Numbered from the stretch's first letter, positions 44,340 to 55,599 are shown. The stretch is 64,000 nucleotides of DNA from Breviolum minutum Mf 1.05b.01 (GCA_000507305.1 DF239119.1:134696-198695); one strand, 5' to 3'. The notes: generated by a model from the sequence alone, not told the origin. Made by a program: numbers and translations.

Positions 44340-46428
44340 ACCAAGAACAGCTATCATACTCGATCTTGGTCTCTCTTGGCACTCTCGTCACATTCGTAGT
44401 AGGAATGATGGTAATGATGACGAGGACGATGATGCTGATGATACTGATGGTGACAATAATTAATGTCATGTTTGCATGTTTGTTGCTTCAATACTTCCTA
44501 CATGATACTTGAACACTATCATGTAAATGCAAAAACAAAAAGAAAAAACAAACAAACCCACTCTACCCTCCTATCCTCACCCAATTTTTGCGCACAGTAA
44601 AAAACACATACACAACCAATCTCTTAGCCAACCATGTTGGTCACATCCCATTCCCACCTCAATCCTTGGACCATAGATGGGCCACCTGCAGCTGGAAAAA
44701 ATGCGTGGATTTTTTCACCCCCTTTTTCTCTGAGGTTAAAAAAAAGTAAAAAAACGATGTTTCTTCCCGTTCCCGGACTCTGTTTGGGATTGAAGTATGT
44801 TTCCGGATCTTGGGGAGGATGTACTATAAATCATATAAATCATTTTTTTTTGTAAGGGGAACGTAACCCTCACATCTTCAGCCCCGGCCAATGACCCTTT
44901 GACTCAAAAATCTCTGTGTTTTCTCCTTAAAAACAAGTTGTTCCTCAATCCCGAAAGCTGCGGAACCGAAGGGTTTCAACTTGAATTGCTTGGTTTTTTG
45001 GGGGCCATTTTTGAGGGTTGGAAGTTCCCTGCCTCAAATTTCGGTTCCTCAACTCACTAGCAAAATGGCGCATGGTGCAGCCTGGTCGTGTTCATGAAAT
45101 CTCAATCTTTTCAGCCCAAATGGACCAAAAAAGAACTCCGGATGAATTTATTCCAACAACAGCAAGACATGTTCATTAATTTGACCCCCATTCCAAGTTT
45201 CAGGTTTCAGTGGGTTCGTTCGTCAAAATTCCCAAGTTTCTTACATCCATATGTTGTGCACAAGAAATGCCCGGTAAACCCCGGTAACCTACGTATCTAT
45301 ATACCTGTCCATCTTCGTTTTTCCACAACAATCAGACTCCACTCAGAAAAGCGGTCTCCTTCCACCAGTTTTGTCTTTCAACCTCTCATGTGTGTTTCCC
45401 CTCTAGGTGCGCCCAGCCATAAAGGATGCTCTGGCAAACGGCCTACAGGTGGGCCAGGTGACCTATGGAATCTATTTTTGGAAAACCTAAAAGTCATGAA
45501 GCTCTCCGTGAAGCCAGGAGATTCGAAAGATTCCTATGCAACAAAATGTTTTTAGTCAAATAATTTGGTTGTATAATGAGGAACCTTTGGAATCTCTCCA
45601 TTAATCATATCAATAATTTTAGTCAATAATTGTTTTGGTTGTAGCATATTAGGAATATTGAACATGGCCACGCATGTTTCATGGTATTTACCACCCGAAA
45701 TACTCCGAAATGTGTTCCCATTGCTATGTTGGATTCCTGGAAGAAAATGTCCTCACAAAATCCTGGATTCCGGTTGGACAAAGGAATGGGGGATTGAGTC
45801 TTTAAAAAAAACACAATTCAAAAAAAAAGCATGACATAATTCCATATGATTTCATCCAGGTCTGATGAAACACAACACAATTCGACATGAACCAGTTTAA
45901 TATGATATATATATACATATACGTACATATACATTCTTTGAAAAACATAATATATAGAATTTAAAACACATGTATTTAAATATACGCACGTCTATTTCTA
46001 AATTTGATCATATATTCAAAAACAAATATCCCTCATACACATCCTAGTGCTTCAACCATCCCAAAAAAAAAGTTCACCCCGGTGTTGATTTTTGGTGCAG
46101 CAAAAAAAACGGTATATCCACCACAACACGCAACAAAACGCCTGAAAGAAGTGGTTCCAAGAGCCCCAAGAGCAACTCCTGGACCAACAATTGGTGGTTT
46201 TTGGGGGCCTTCTAGGAGTACCCCTTTCGTTCGATACAATCCCTTGGTTTTTTTCAGGGATTCTAAAAAGCGGAATCCAATTACTGGTGATGGTATTTTT
46301 TGTGGGTACGGCATACGGCATACGGTATGTGGGGTTTTATACTCCGAAAAAAAAAAAGATAACCTCAAATAAAGATGTAGATTCCCGTAGTACCATTTGG
46401 GGTATGTTATACTAAAGGTTGATTTTGA
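44340..46428. other. No assignable gene; one possible micro-exon
   Basis: A 42-nt plus-strand segment at 45407-45448 (CTCTAG|GTGCGC to CTACAG|GTGGGC, VRPAIKDALANGLQ) has both splice signals and may be an exon. A minus-strand protein-like stretch lies near 46140-46260. Otherwise AT-rich. Confidence 0.3.
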
Positions 46429-49023
46429 TCACTCGAATAATAACCAGGGTTTTCTGTCCTCAAACATTGGCATCTCAAATTTTGGAAGCCAAAAAAACTT
46501 CCATTCTGTCTGTGAACCGCAGATACAACTCGTGCATCTCTTAGAAGAAAGTATGAACAAATTGTGTATGTTATAACTCAGGTCCTGCCAAAACACTTTA
46601 ACAGTGTCAAATATAAAGCTTGAAAGGGGTTCCCTACTAAAAATGTAATAATCCTGGTGGTGACTGGCATCCTGAATGACACTTTTTGGACCAAGAATGT
46701 CATCCATAGTCAGGTCAGATTGCATTCTCTTGCGAACCCATTCTCGTCTCGATCGTTCTTCTGCTCGCAGGCGTTTCTGCTTCAAGACTTCCGCTCGCTT
46801 TCGCTCTTCTTGGTCCTTCTTCTGCTGAGCCTTCCGCTGCCGAAGTACCTTTTGACGCTCCTTGTCCACTACTTTAGCCTCTCTTTTCAGCATGCGTCTC
46901 CACCTGCCAATCAGTTTTCTAAGTGCAGTCAGCTGTCCTGACAAACTGGACTCACAAAATTGCAACTTTTGTCGCAATCTCTTGGGACGATGTTCGTTCT
47001 TGTCTTCACAGGCCATCTGCCGTCGCTCCCAGCGTTGCAAGTGGCCAGTAGGATTCCTTTCTCGCAGCTTTTTGGGACGATGTTTGTTCTTGTCTTGCAT
47101 TGCCATCTGCCGTCGCTCCCAACGTTCCAAGCAGCCAGTAGGATTCCTTTCTCGCAGCTTCTGGGGACGATGTTTGTTCTTGTCTTGCATTGCCATCTGC
47201 CGTCGTTCCCAACGTTGCAAGCAGCCAGTAGGATTCCTTTCTCGCAGCTTCTTGGGACGATGTTTGTTCTTGTCCTGCCTTGCCATCTGCCGTCGCTCCC
47301 AACGTTCCAAGCTTTTAATTGCAGTCTGCCTGTTTTTGTACCTTTTGTCCTCTTTTGCCATGTGTTCGCGCTCCCACCGTTGCAAGCTTGCACTGCGAAA
47401 AGGGGCCTGGGCCTCGTAAAGGGAACGAATCTTTTGCAAAAAAACTGTGCTGTCAACCCCTGCAATCTTCCATACTTCAGCGGCAGCAAGCTGAAATTGT
47501 TCCCAGGCATCTTCGAGATGGACTGGGCTGCACAGTGTGTACACACCTTTCGGCCCAATGCGTTTGGCATACTCGCGAAACGGCGCCAGCACACTGCGCA
47601 TCTTTCCAAAGACTTCCGGGCTGCGAACAACGGGCGATATCAAGGGCGATCCAATGAAACAACCAGCATGTTGAAACACCTGAAAGCCAAGTTTGAGGTC
47701 TGCCAAGTTCCGTCCATGCTCTGCGGCACAAAATGCCAAGGCCGCTTGCAAACGTTCCACAAAAGTGCCTCTGCCAGCTTGATTCTGCATCTCTTGTTTT
47801 ACTGAAGTCAAAATCACAAGGTAATCCAAAGCAGTCTTCAAATCAAATCTTCCTGTGCGCATGACAAAGGAGTCAAAACAAATCCGGGCAAAGTAAGAAC
47901 TGGAGCTCCCTCTGTTCCTCATGACACCACCAGTACAGCTTCGCGTTTTCGTGTTGATCCCTTTCTTTCGGGCTCGAACCTTGGCAGGTCTCTTTGCCCT
48001 GGCCATATGCGGCTTGCACTTACTGTCAGCGATCTCTGAATTCAGAAGAGCTAAAGTTTTTAAAGGATAGCAACCTGCATGCCCTTTTGTCTCTTCCATT
48101 CCCTTTGGATAAGGTCTGGCACTCCTTTCAGCAGCCTCACTAGCCAACAAGTGTGCATTTGAAGCTTGCATCGTAACTGAAGCCGCTACACCATGTGGTT
48201 CGTTGCAGACTGCACCAAGGGTACTTCTCAGTCTCTTCTTGGACTTCTTCTTTTCGGTTGATTTTGCCATGGCGACACTGCAGCTGGTGGCAGCCAAAGC
48301 CAAGGAGTTGCTTCCATGTGACGAATCGGCTGTGCTTTGACTGGTGGCTTTTGAAACGGCCTCAATCTCAAACCCAGCTTGATTTGTTGCATTGCTTTTG
48401 CTTGTAGGAGCTGGAGCAAGTGCCTCGGCTTCTGAGTGACATTTGGTACCTGATGAAGTATTCGCATTGTCCACCATGAATCTCTCAAGGAGAACACGCT
48501 GTTTCTGTGAGAATTGATTGGTGATCACATCATTCCGAGCATCTCGAGGCAACTGTTTCAACAAATCACGGATCTTCATCAACAGCTTGGTCTGCTCAGT
48601 CTGCGGTTCTGCTGGCGTAGCTGTGGCCCGTGGAGGTTTACTTGGAGCCTTGCCAGCAGAAGTTGTTGACTTCTTTTGAGGCATCTTCTGTTTTGCTTCC
48701 GGCTTTGCTTTGCAGCTTGTGGCCGGATGAGCAGGTTTCTCTTCTCTCTTCCTCTTTTTTTCTTTTGGATATGGTGCATGTGATGGATGTGACGCATGTG
48801 GTGCTGGTCCAGTCTTGCTTGCAGCTAGGCTGTGGTCATACTTTTGGCGTGCAGCTGGGTCTCCCAAAGTTTCAAGTGCTTGGTACACCAAGTGAAACTC
48901 CTCCTTGCTACCACCTTTGTCAGGATGAACTTGCAAAGCTCTTCGTTTGAATGCCAGCTTGATCTCATCCAAAGTGGCATTCTGATCCACCAGCAGCACG
49001 TCATACAAAGACTTCTGGGCCAT
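46429..49023 (-). CDS. J-domain (DnaJ/Hsp40-type) protein with internal 30-aa repeats
   Basis: ATG at 49023, single exon, about 864 codons. Residues 5-65 form a J domain (LYDVLLVDQNATLDEIKLAF) with the HPD motif at 33-35, which stimulates Hsp70 ATPase. A low-complexity Lys/Pro/Ala/Ser region follows. Near the C-terminus are four or more tandem 30-residue units (RWERRQMAMQDKNKHRPKKL + RERNPTGCLQ), then a basic coiled-coil-like segment rich in Lys, Arg, Gln and Glu. The last ~75 residues before the stop look like translated non-coding DNA, so the real end may lie near 46680. No Gly/Phe or zinc region, so it is a type III J protein; client unknown. Its GC content and lack of introns contrast with neighbouring genes, which could mean origin by retroposition. 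Confidence 0.75.
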   Translation of the reverse strand: MAQKSLYDVLLVDQNATLDEIKLAFKRRALQVHPDKGGSKEEFHLVYQALETLGDPAARQKYDHSLAASKTGPAPHASHPSHAPYPKEKKRKREEKPAHPATSCKAKPEAKQKMPQKKSTTSAGKAPSKPPRATATPAEPQTEQTKLLMKIRDLLKQLPRDARNDVITNQFSQKQRVLLERFMVDNANTSSGTKCHSEAEALAPAPTSKSNATNQAGFEIEAVSKATSQSTADSSHGSNSLALAATSCSVAMAKSTEKKKSKKRLRSTLGAVCNEPHGVAASVTMQASNAHLLASEAAERSARPYPKGMEETKGHAGCYPLKTLALLNSEIADSKCKPHMARAKRPAKVRARKKGINTKTRSCTGGVMRNRGSSSSYFARICFDSFVMRTGRFDLKTALDYLVILTSVKQEMQNQAGRGTFVERLQAALAFCAAEHGRNLADLKLGFQVFQHAGCFIGSPLISPVVRSPEVFGKMRSVLAPFREYAKRIGPKGVYTLCSPVHLEDAWEQFQLAAAEVWKIAGVDSTVFLQKIRSLYEAQAPFRSASLQRWEREHMAKEDKRYKNRQTAIKSLERWERRQMARQDKNKHRPKKLRERNPTGCLQRWERRQMAMQDKNKHRPQKLRERNPTGCLERWERRQMAMQDKNKHRPKKLRERNPTGHLQRWERRQMACEDKNEHRPKRLRQKLQFCESSLSGQLTALRKLIGRWRRMLKREAKVVDKERQKVLRQRKAQQKKDQEERKRAEVLKQKRLRAEERSRREWVRKRMQSDLTMDDILGPKSVIQDASHHQDYYIFSREPLSSFIFDTVKVFWQDLSYNIHNLFILSSKRCTSCICGSQTEWKFFWLPKFEMPMFEDRKPWLLFE
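46985..47345 (-). repeat. 90-bp coding tandem repeats of the J-domain gene
   Basis: 'ccagtaggattcctttctcg' recurs every 90 bp (47045, 47135, 47225). Near-identity between copies points to recent expansion. Confidence 0.9.
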
Positions 49024-49373
49024 CAAAACTTCAAATCCTTACCGGCACAGCCTCTCACACTGTGGCAGGTACATCGACATAGGCCCGTGGCTTCAAACTC
49101 AATGTCAATAGTATATAATATAATAGTTCTGATATGAAACATGAGAAATGATGAGAGTTGATACGTGCTGGAATGACTGTTGAAAGTCAGAATTTCAAGT
49201 TTCACCCATGGTCATCTATAACCCAACTGAGTAACTGAGTGTAGATGAGTATTGGGTGGGGTAGACCCAAGATACTCACCTCATCTTTATCTTTCACTGC
49301 TTAGGCTTCACTCCTATTATCTTGAGTTTGAAAAGATCCCAAAACGAAAGGGTGATTAGAAAAAAGTGGTACT

Positions 49374-49450
49374 GTTGATGGTTCAGAATTCCGGTAACCA
49401 GCTAGGGTTGGCAAGTTTATCCCATTTATTAAGGGCGTATTTCCTATTTA
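49374..49450. mobile_element. Element family C, copy 4 (truncated)
   Basis: 'gttgatggttcagaattccg' preceded by 'ggtact'. Internal 'agtttatcccatttatt'. No right terminus found. Confidence 0.5.
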
Positions 49451-49721
49451 AACTGTTTCAAAAAGGAGACTAACGTTCCCTGAATCTCTGATATCTTTAG
49501 TTTCACTGCTTCTATGGACATAATGTTCAATCCTCCCAACCGATGAAACTTGGATGGAAATCAGTGAATTCCAAGGGGTCCCAAGTTGGGACCTCGAAAA
49601 GATATGCCCCGGAAATCCCAGTGCCTCCATTGCGGCCAAACAACGCACATCCAGCTCGAACATGTGACCTTTTCACAGATGTTGGGTGCTTTCTTTTGTA
49701 GTTTGGGTAGAGTTGAAATTG

Positions 49722-49815
49722 TACCCTCCAGGGAACTAACATATCCCACCTTGGGAAAAGGAAAATCATCTTCAAAATCCCATTTTGGGGGGATATGTTA
49801 GTTCCCTGGAGGGTA
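49722..49815. mobile_element. Element family E-like, copy with TIR TACCCTCCAGGGAACTAAC
   Basis: Ends 'taccctccagggaactaaca' and 'tgttagttccctggagggta' are exact complements; the right end runs into 'agtg', giving a donor-like GGGTAAGTG. Confidence 0.8.
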
Positions 49816-50632
49816 AGTGAGCCAGCATCGAAAAATTCCCATTGATTTGTCAGGATTCGGATTTGGGACCAAATGTTCCAAGAAAATGATGAATCCCATC
49901 TCGTTTTTACTGATTAGTTTGGGGAATCGCAGAAATTGGGCCATAGGGAATCACAGAAATTGAAACATATGGAATCGCAGAATTGGGCTATGTCAATCCT
50001 TATAGAGAGTAGCATAAATCCCCTATGACCTAACCAACCAGGGTTACGGATCAAATGGAAGTGACAAAAAAATATCCAAACTCCTAAAGGAGGATCTCTC
50101 TTTTAATCCAAACTCCTAGAGGATGACCTCCACTTTTTTTCAAAAACCTTTGGATCATTTTCCACTCATTGACCCAGGATTCAGGGATGACATCATGTAC
50201 CAATCTGAATTGGTTTTGGGCAGCTTCAAAAGCAGTTTCCATACGATTCACGGTTTGGGTGTTCTTGTGTGCTGAAATTGTCGATGATCGAAATCATGAA
50301 ATCGATGCACAACTGGCAGGCAGTGAAGTGGCCCCCCTGGTAACTAAAATCCCCGGACCATATGCAAAGTGCAGCAAAAGAAAAAATCGGACACTCAATG
50401 TGATGCTTTTTCTGACACCTCACAAAACCATTGCATTCTAAACAGCACTTCTCCCTGCATATCCAAGTCGACTTGCAACTGTACATAAAAAAGGAGGCCT
50501 TGGAGGAGAAGCGAAAACTGATCAGCAAACACAACCCTTCTCGCTTCTGATCGGCGAGACTGCATAGGTCTCAAGTTTACTATCAAATGAGTTCAGGTGT
50601 CACTTTTGCTGTCATGGGCGGAAGGGCACGGC

Positions 50633-51299
50633 TTACCGCGAACAAAGGCTTCGTGACATCCAATCCAAGCCTTCATAAAGGCCATCTCCAGTAGGAGCCA
50701 CTGTAGGTTGGATGAACCACTTCTGTCGCACCTGTCGCAACTCCAATTTCTCCGTGATTTCCGTAGCAGTCATGGCATTAGGCAAGTCTTGTTTGTTGGC
50801 AAGAACTAGTAACACCACATTCTCCATCTCGGGCTCTTGCAGCATCTTCTCTAACTCATCCTTGGCATCTTGAATGCGATCACGGTCAGAACTGTCCACC
50901 ACATAGATCAGACCATTAGTGCCTTGAAAGTAGTAGCGCCAGAGTTTGCGAATCTTATCTTGGCCTCCAACGTCCCAGACATCCTCGGAAAACGACCAAC
51001 AACCCTTTGTTACAAAAAAATGGGTTGATTTGTGGAAAATCTTCTCAACTGTAATTACTTCAGAAAAAGATGAAAAAGTTTCAAAGTCCAAAAATGACCA
51101 ACTAAGCATCAAATTTGATGTTCTTGTACTCCACCGTCTCAACGTTGAATCCAATGGTAGGAACTGTATGAATCACCTCTGCTAGCTTGAAGCGATACAA
51201 GATGGTAGTCTTACCAGCAGCATCTAAACCAAGCATTAAGATTCTCATATCCTTGGTGCTGACCATTCGCGACCAGATCTTGCTGAAGAACATGCCCAT
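50633..51299 (-). CDS. arf1-like: ADP-ribosylation factor (Arf) small GTPase, two exons, 179 aa
   Basis: Exon 1 is 51299-51111 (63 codons), exon 2 is 50983-50633. Together they give 179 residues, close to the usual 181. It starts MGMFFSKIW (Gly2 for N-myristoylation plus amphipathic helix), then GLDAAGKT (P-loop), [12 protein letters not shown] (switch I), [10 protein letters not shown] (switch II with the catalytic Gln), NKQD and [10 protein letters not shown]. The G5 region reads TVAP instead of the usual TCAT. Arf GTPases recruit coats and lipid enzymes to Golgi membranes. The 127-bp intron needs a GA donor: exon 1 ends AAATTT|GATGCT and exon 2 begins CCGAG|GATGTC, so either copy of GATG can be spliced out. 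An Arf from another subclass is possible but less likely. Confidence 0.92.
50984..51110 (-). other. Non-canonical GA-AG intron of the Arf gene
   Basis: The intron begins GATGCT and ends CCGAG, with GATG repeated at both boundaries. Reading F-D-V-W-D-V-G-G across the junction requires removal between the two GATG copies. No GT or GC donor gives the conserved protein without an extra residue. Confidence 0.75.
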
Positions 51300-52003
51300 G
51301 GCGGCTTGGTGAGTTTGGAGTGGCGCTTGTTGCCAACCCGGTCCACGACGTTTTTTTTGCTTTGGTAGCTTGAACATGATAAAAGCAGAAAATGTGTGAT
51401 ATTCGAGGTTACAGTCCGGATTCGCACACTTATCCTCAATTGCCACATTGCACATGTGGCAATTGACTGGAACCGGACATGTGGACTCATAACAATGTAA
51501 ATGTATACATATATATATATAAACTAAATGTTCATTCCATATGAATGCACGTATGTATACGCACATTACATCCTATGTATATAGTTATATAGTATAGTCA
51601 GTAGATATGTTATTCATGTACAATACATACATATACATATCACCGCACTTCAACAACATCCGGAAATTCATTTCAACCTCAACCAAACCAATCCAGGGCT
51701 CCATCCCATCCCCGCCATCCCCCCCGCCTGCTCCCGGAGCTGCATCCAGATCAAGGTTTTCAATCTCACCCAGCAACACTCGAAAACACCTGAGGCCGAG
51801 GCCCCAGGAAGCCACTGGAGTCCACTCCAGTGGTGGAAAATCTCAACAAAATTTTCGTCCAAGGAAAAGGCAGTTACTTTTGGGGGTCGAGGAAATAATA
51901 AAACACACAGATGTATTCCACGTGTTTTGGGATAAATAACATATATATATAAAAAATATCCACGTGTTTTTGAAAATTGAAATTAACAGGTCTTTGGGGT
52001 CAC

Positions 52004-53865
52004 CGGAAATTCATCCCTTAAAAACGGTCCCCCTTTGTTTCCAAGTGCCTTGATCCAGCTTTCAAAAGGCTTTCGGATTTTTTCAGACGCCTTAAGAGCT
52101 GTCCAGGCAATATCCCCAAAGCGCACCAGCCGGGTCCGACCTGAACGGCACTGAAAAGAAGACAACATGAAATGCATGTGTCTAAATATAGCTGGAGTCA
52201 CAAAAAATAGTCTGCTGAAAATCGAAAATCATCCATAGGTTTTCAAAACATTAACAAGTATATTATAATGTCGTATCCAACAAACATCTACAGGCTTTTA
52301 TAATATATATATATATACATATAGCTGAACCTTTTTGGCCGTTCCTGCTGATCTGCGTTCTGTCAGAATTCCTGGCCTCAATGGGAGGGGGACGCAAGGC
52401 CACCTCTGTAGGAATGCCATGCAATTGAAGAACCACCTGGAGGATCGATCCGGCGGTCCGTCCTTGTTGTTGGGGGAGTTGATTCATTTAGGGCCCCGGA
52501 AGGCCATGCCTAAACTCTACGAAATCTTGTACTTTTTAAATAAGAAAAATAACATTTAAATTGTATAAATAGGTGGTACCATTACATGATACAATACCTC
52601 GGAAACCTCTCGTAACCGACCTTTTTATGGGGATGTGCCATCTATTTCAACGGGATGTGCACAAATTCAATCCCCCAAAACAAACCCCCCAAAAGGATGG
52701 TATATAAATCAGACCTAAAGAGCTTCCCTTCTTTTGGGTGATTCATGGTGGGGAAAAACCAACGAGTTACGCCCCGGAAAACTACCGGGATAATGGAAAT
52801 ACGACCATTTGAAGATGCACCTCCTATTGAAAATGGTGACTTTCCAGCTAGCCATGCCAGTCCACTGGAGGGTACCAAAAAAAAGATTGTGGTAGACATA
52901 TGCAACTTCCATCCATCCAAACGCCTCTTTCTCTACCATAGATTCGTCCTCCGGCAAATCCACATTCACCACCAAACGGTCGTGTGGATTGACCTCAACA
53001 AACATCCAACATCATTTCAAGCTGGTGCAAGCTGGAAAAAAAAGCGCAAAATCCAAAAACAGCAAGAGTTTTTCGTCGAAAGGTTCGGGAAAGTGTGAAA
53101 AAGCCACATGGTTTGCACATGAATCAAATATGCCATGCAAGTATGTAGAATATCTCAGAAAATAGTGGATGAACCCTAACTCTTGTCACCTTTGCTACTC
53201 TTAATGATACAGTTTCTTTGTACAACAAAAAACTCCCAGTTTCCCAGTTTCTGGACCCGCACCACTTGACCCCTTCGGCCTCTGGACAGAAGCCATAGTA
53301 GAAGAGCAGCTCCCAACTTTGGAGAGGTCCATAGGATAAGCACACCTATCAACTTGACGAATCGCTGGTGGTTGAAACTCACCAACCCAGGAATGAAAAA
53401 TATGCGCAGTTGTCAAATTGGATCATGAAACCCCAAGTTTGGGTGTGAAAATGACAAAAATGGTTGAAACCACCACCTTGTTGAAGGTGTTTTGGCAGCA
53501 GAATCTGGTTATCCGCTTCGAAAGAGAAAAAATCACCTGAAAACAATGCTAAGAACTTTTCCACAACAACCAGAAAAGGGAGTGGATTTGACAATAACCT
53601 AAATTTTCAGAAAGGACTATATTATGTAACAAGAAACATGTCCCATTTTTGTGGATTCGGTTTAGATCAATAACTAACTACTTCCATACACAGCAAACCC
53701 ACCCCAGAAAGAAAGCCATTTCCCTTTACACACAAGTGTTTGGAGAGTCACATCATCCGACATGTTGCGTACGACAGTGGCGAGCCAACCTCGCAGCCAG
53801 CTGCAGTTTTGGCAGCCAACCTTACCTCAGTCGAAGGGGTTTTGAAGGCCACTGATAAGATATGC

Positions 53866-53901
<36 letters not shown>

Positions 53902-54169
53902 CTGCTGCTGCTGCTGCTGGTGGTGGTGGTGGTGGTGGTGGTGGTGGTGGTGCTGCTGGGTGGTGGTGGTGGTGGTGGTGGTGGTGGTGGTGGTGGTGGT
54001 GGTGGTGGTGGTGGTGGTGGTGGTGGTGGTNNNNNTGGTCGGTGGTGGTGGTGGTGGTGGTGGTGGTGGTGCTGCTGGTGGTGGTGGTGGTGGTGGTGGT
54101 GGTGGTGGTGGTGGTGGTGGTGGTGGTGGTGGTGGTGGTGGTGGTGGTGGTGGTGACGACGACAGTGAC

Positions 54170-54202
<33 letters not shown>

Positions 54203-54829
54203 CATCATCATCATCATCATCATGATCATCATCGTGATAATTTACTTTGTTGTGTGTCCAGATCCAAAGCAACAATACGGTAGATGCTTCCACACATTTT
54301 TGATCGACAATGTTTTTGACCACCTTCGAGTACACCTGATGCTTTCCTCCAGATGTTTAAAGGGGATTCTGTGTGAATCATCATTTCACCAACCCCGGAA
54401 AAGCACTACAAAATGGTGTGGACTTCCTTACTAAAACCCACCTTTTCTCTTATTTTCCTTGCATCATGTAACCCTTCCACCCATGAGGCCCGGGTCACCC
54501 CCTTTTCACCTCCCTTGGGTCCAAGCAATGAGCTTCCGGCGCTCGTGGTCAAAGAAGGGTGGTGCACAGGTCTGAGATGAAAAATGCAAGTTCCACAAAC
54601 GCATCCACCGAAGCATCCCTGGTTGATGGATAATGCTTCCATCAGTTAAGAGTAGACAATTGAAAAAAATATTCAACTGATACTGTTGATGGACATGTTT
54701 GCGCCTGCACTAGTTTCATATGAAAAAAAACGTCAAACATCTGCTTTGTCTGCGACAAACGTGGTTAGCAAGATTTCTCTTCCCAACAGGAGCCCCGACG
54801 CCCATATGGCTGTGGTTCAGGAGATCCAC
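52004..54829 (-). CDS. SET-domain protein lysine methyltransferase (Rubisco-LSMT/SETD type), C-terminal exons
   Basis: Exons, 5' to 3': 54829-54761 (VDLLNHSHMGVGAPVG, the SET Asn-His motif), 54571-54510 (uncertain role), 53536-53477 (uncertain frame), 53345-53280 (VCLSYGPLQSWELLFYYGF, the SET GE.v.lSYG...N.ELL.yYGF motif), 52993-52907 (NPHDRLVVNVDLPEDE), 52436-52331 (LQLHGIPTEVALRPPP) and 52140-52004. The last four join in phase (0, 0, 0, then 1) and match the end of SET plus the Rubs-substrate-binding domain. The Asn normal before ELL is replaced by Trp (SWELL). The intron 52994-53279 has a GC donor. These enzymes methylate lysines with AdoMet; the substrate cannot be told. Upstream exons probably extend to 58.5 kb. 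The stop codon was not located. Confidence 0.75.
53362..53480. mobile_element. Element family B, copy 2, filling a SET-gene intron
   Basis: Ends 'cgctggtggttgaaactcac' and 'ggttgaaaccaccaccttg'; internal 'gtcaaattggatcatgaaac' is shared with copy 1. The intron is 53346-53476: it starts at GTGGTGG inside the terminal repeat and ends (TGATAG|GTG) 16 bp beyond the other repeat. Confidence 0.8.
53864..54232. repeat. Compound triplet repeat (ATG)n(CTG)n(GGT)n with a 5-N gap
   Basis: Long ATG, CTG and GGT runs, then GAC/GAT and CAT runs. N at 54031-54035 marks an unresolved length. It probably lies in an intron of the SET gene; open frames through it are homopolymers. Confidence 0.95.
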
Positions 54830-55368
54830 CTCAACCCATTTCTGCTGGCAACCAACAGAGTTTACCCCTGAAAATAGGCCGAAATCCAAAAAGGAAGTTT
54901 CATCTTCCAACTTGCAACCATCCCAATTTTCAGGAGCAACCTGTGGGTTTTAGGGAGTGTAAAAGTTCTGCCAGATTTTTGATGGAAATGAAAAAGAAAG
55001 GGATAGTTCTAGCAGCTTGCAGTCGTGAAAATTACAATCAAATGGCCAATTGCTTCTTAGTTGGTAGTCAAGCCTAGTTTCGTCATGCCCGAAAGCAAAA
55101 GTAAAACACCAACATTGACTTTAAAATTGACTTCAATAATGTACTGTGTATATGTTAAGTCTTACCTATCTTTACAATCATAATCATAGCTATCACCATA
55201 CATATAATATATATTTTGTTGGTTATATACATGTAATATATTATGTACACACACGTGTTACTAGCCATCACCTCAATTTCACCGCCCCCAATTCCGGTTC
55301 CCACCTCGGGTGCTAAACACACCACTCGTGATGGAAATGACCTCGGTTCTATTGGGTTACATCCCCGA

Positions 55369-55472
55369 AATCTAACAGCTAGCCCCTGAAAAATGATGGT
55401 TAGAAGACTGACACTTTCCTTTTTGGATTTCGGCCTATTTTCAGGGGCGAGCTGTTAAATTTCCATGGTGTA
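55369..55472. mobile_element. Element family E-related, degenerate copy
   Basis: 'ctaacagctagcccctgaaa' and 'tttcaggggcgagctgttaa' are complementary, with internal 'tttcggcctattttcagggg'. Confidence 0.55.
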
Positions 55473-55480
55473 AGTGTGGT

Positions 55481-55593
55481 TAACCCTCCCTGAAACTAAC
55501 GTGGCACCTGAGAATAGGCCGGGCCCCGAAAGGAAATATCATCGAACCCAACCATCATTCTTCAGGGGCGAGCTGTTAGTTTCATGGAGGGTA
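55481..55593. mobile_element. Element family E, copy 2
   Basis: Ends 'taaccctccctgaaactaac' and 'gttagtttcatggagggtaa'. Adjacent to the degenerate copy at 55369-55472. Confidence 0.75.
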
Positions 55594-55599
55594 AGCATG

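Noticed and set aside
49024-49026. A start codon three bases upstream of the J-domain ATG
   Set aside because: The codon is TTG, and the ATG at 49023 is the natural start of the J domain.
50169-50600. Cys-rich minus-strand ORF downstream of the Arf gene as a zinc-binding protein
   Set aside because: The Cys spacing fits no known zinc motif, and the position suits the Arf 3' UTR.
53740-54434. Long ORFs of Val, Trp, Gly, His or Asp runs across the triplet repeats
   Set aside because: They are homopolymer translations of microsatellite DNA including N, not genes.
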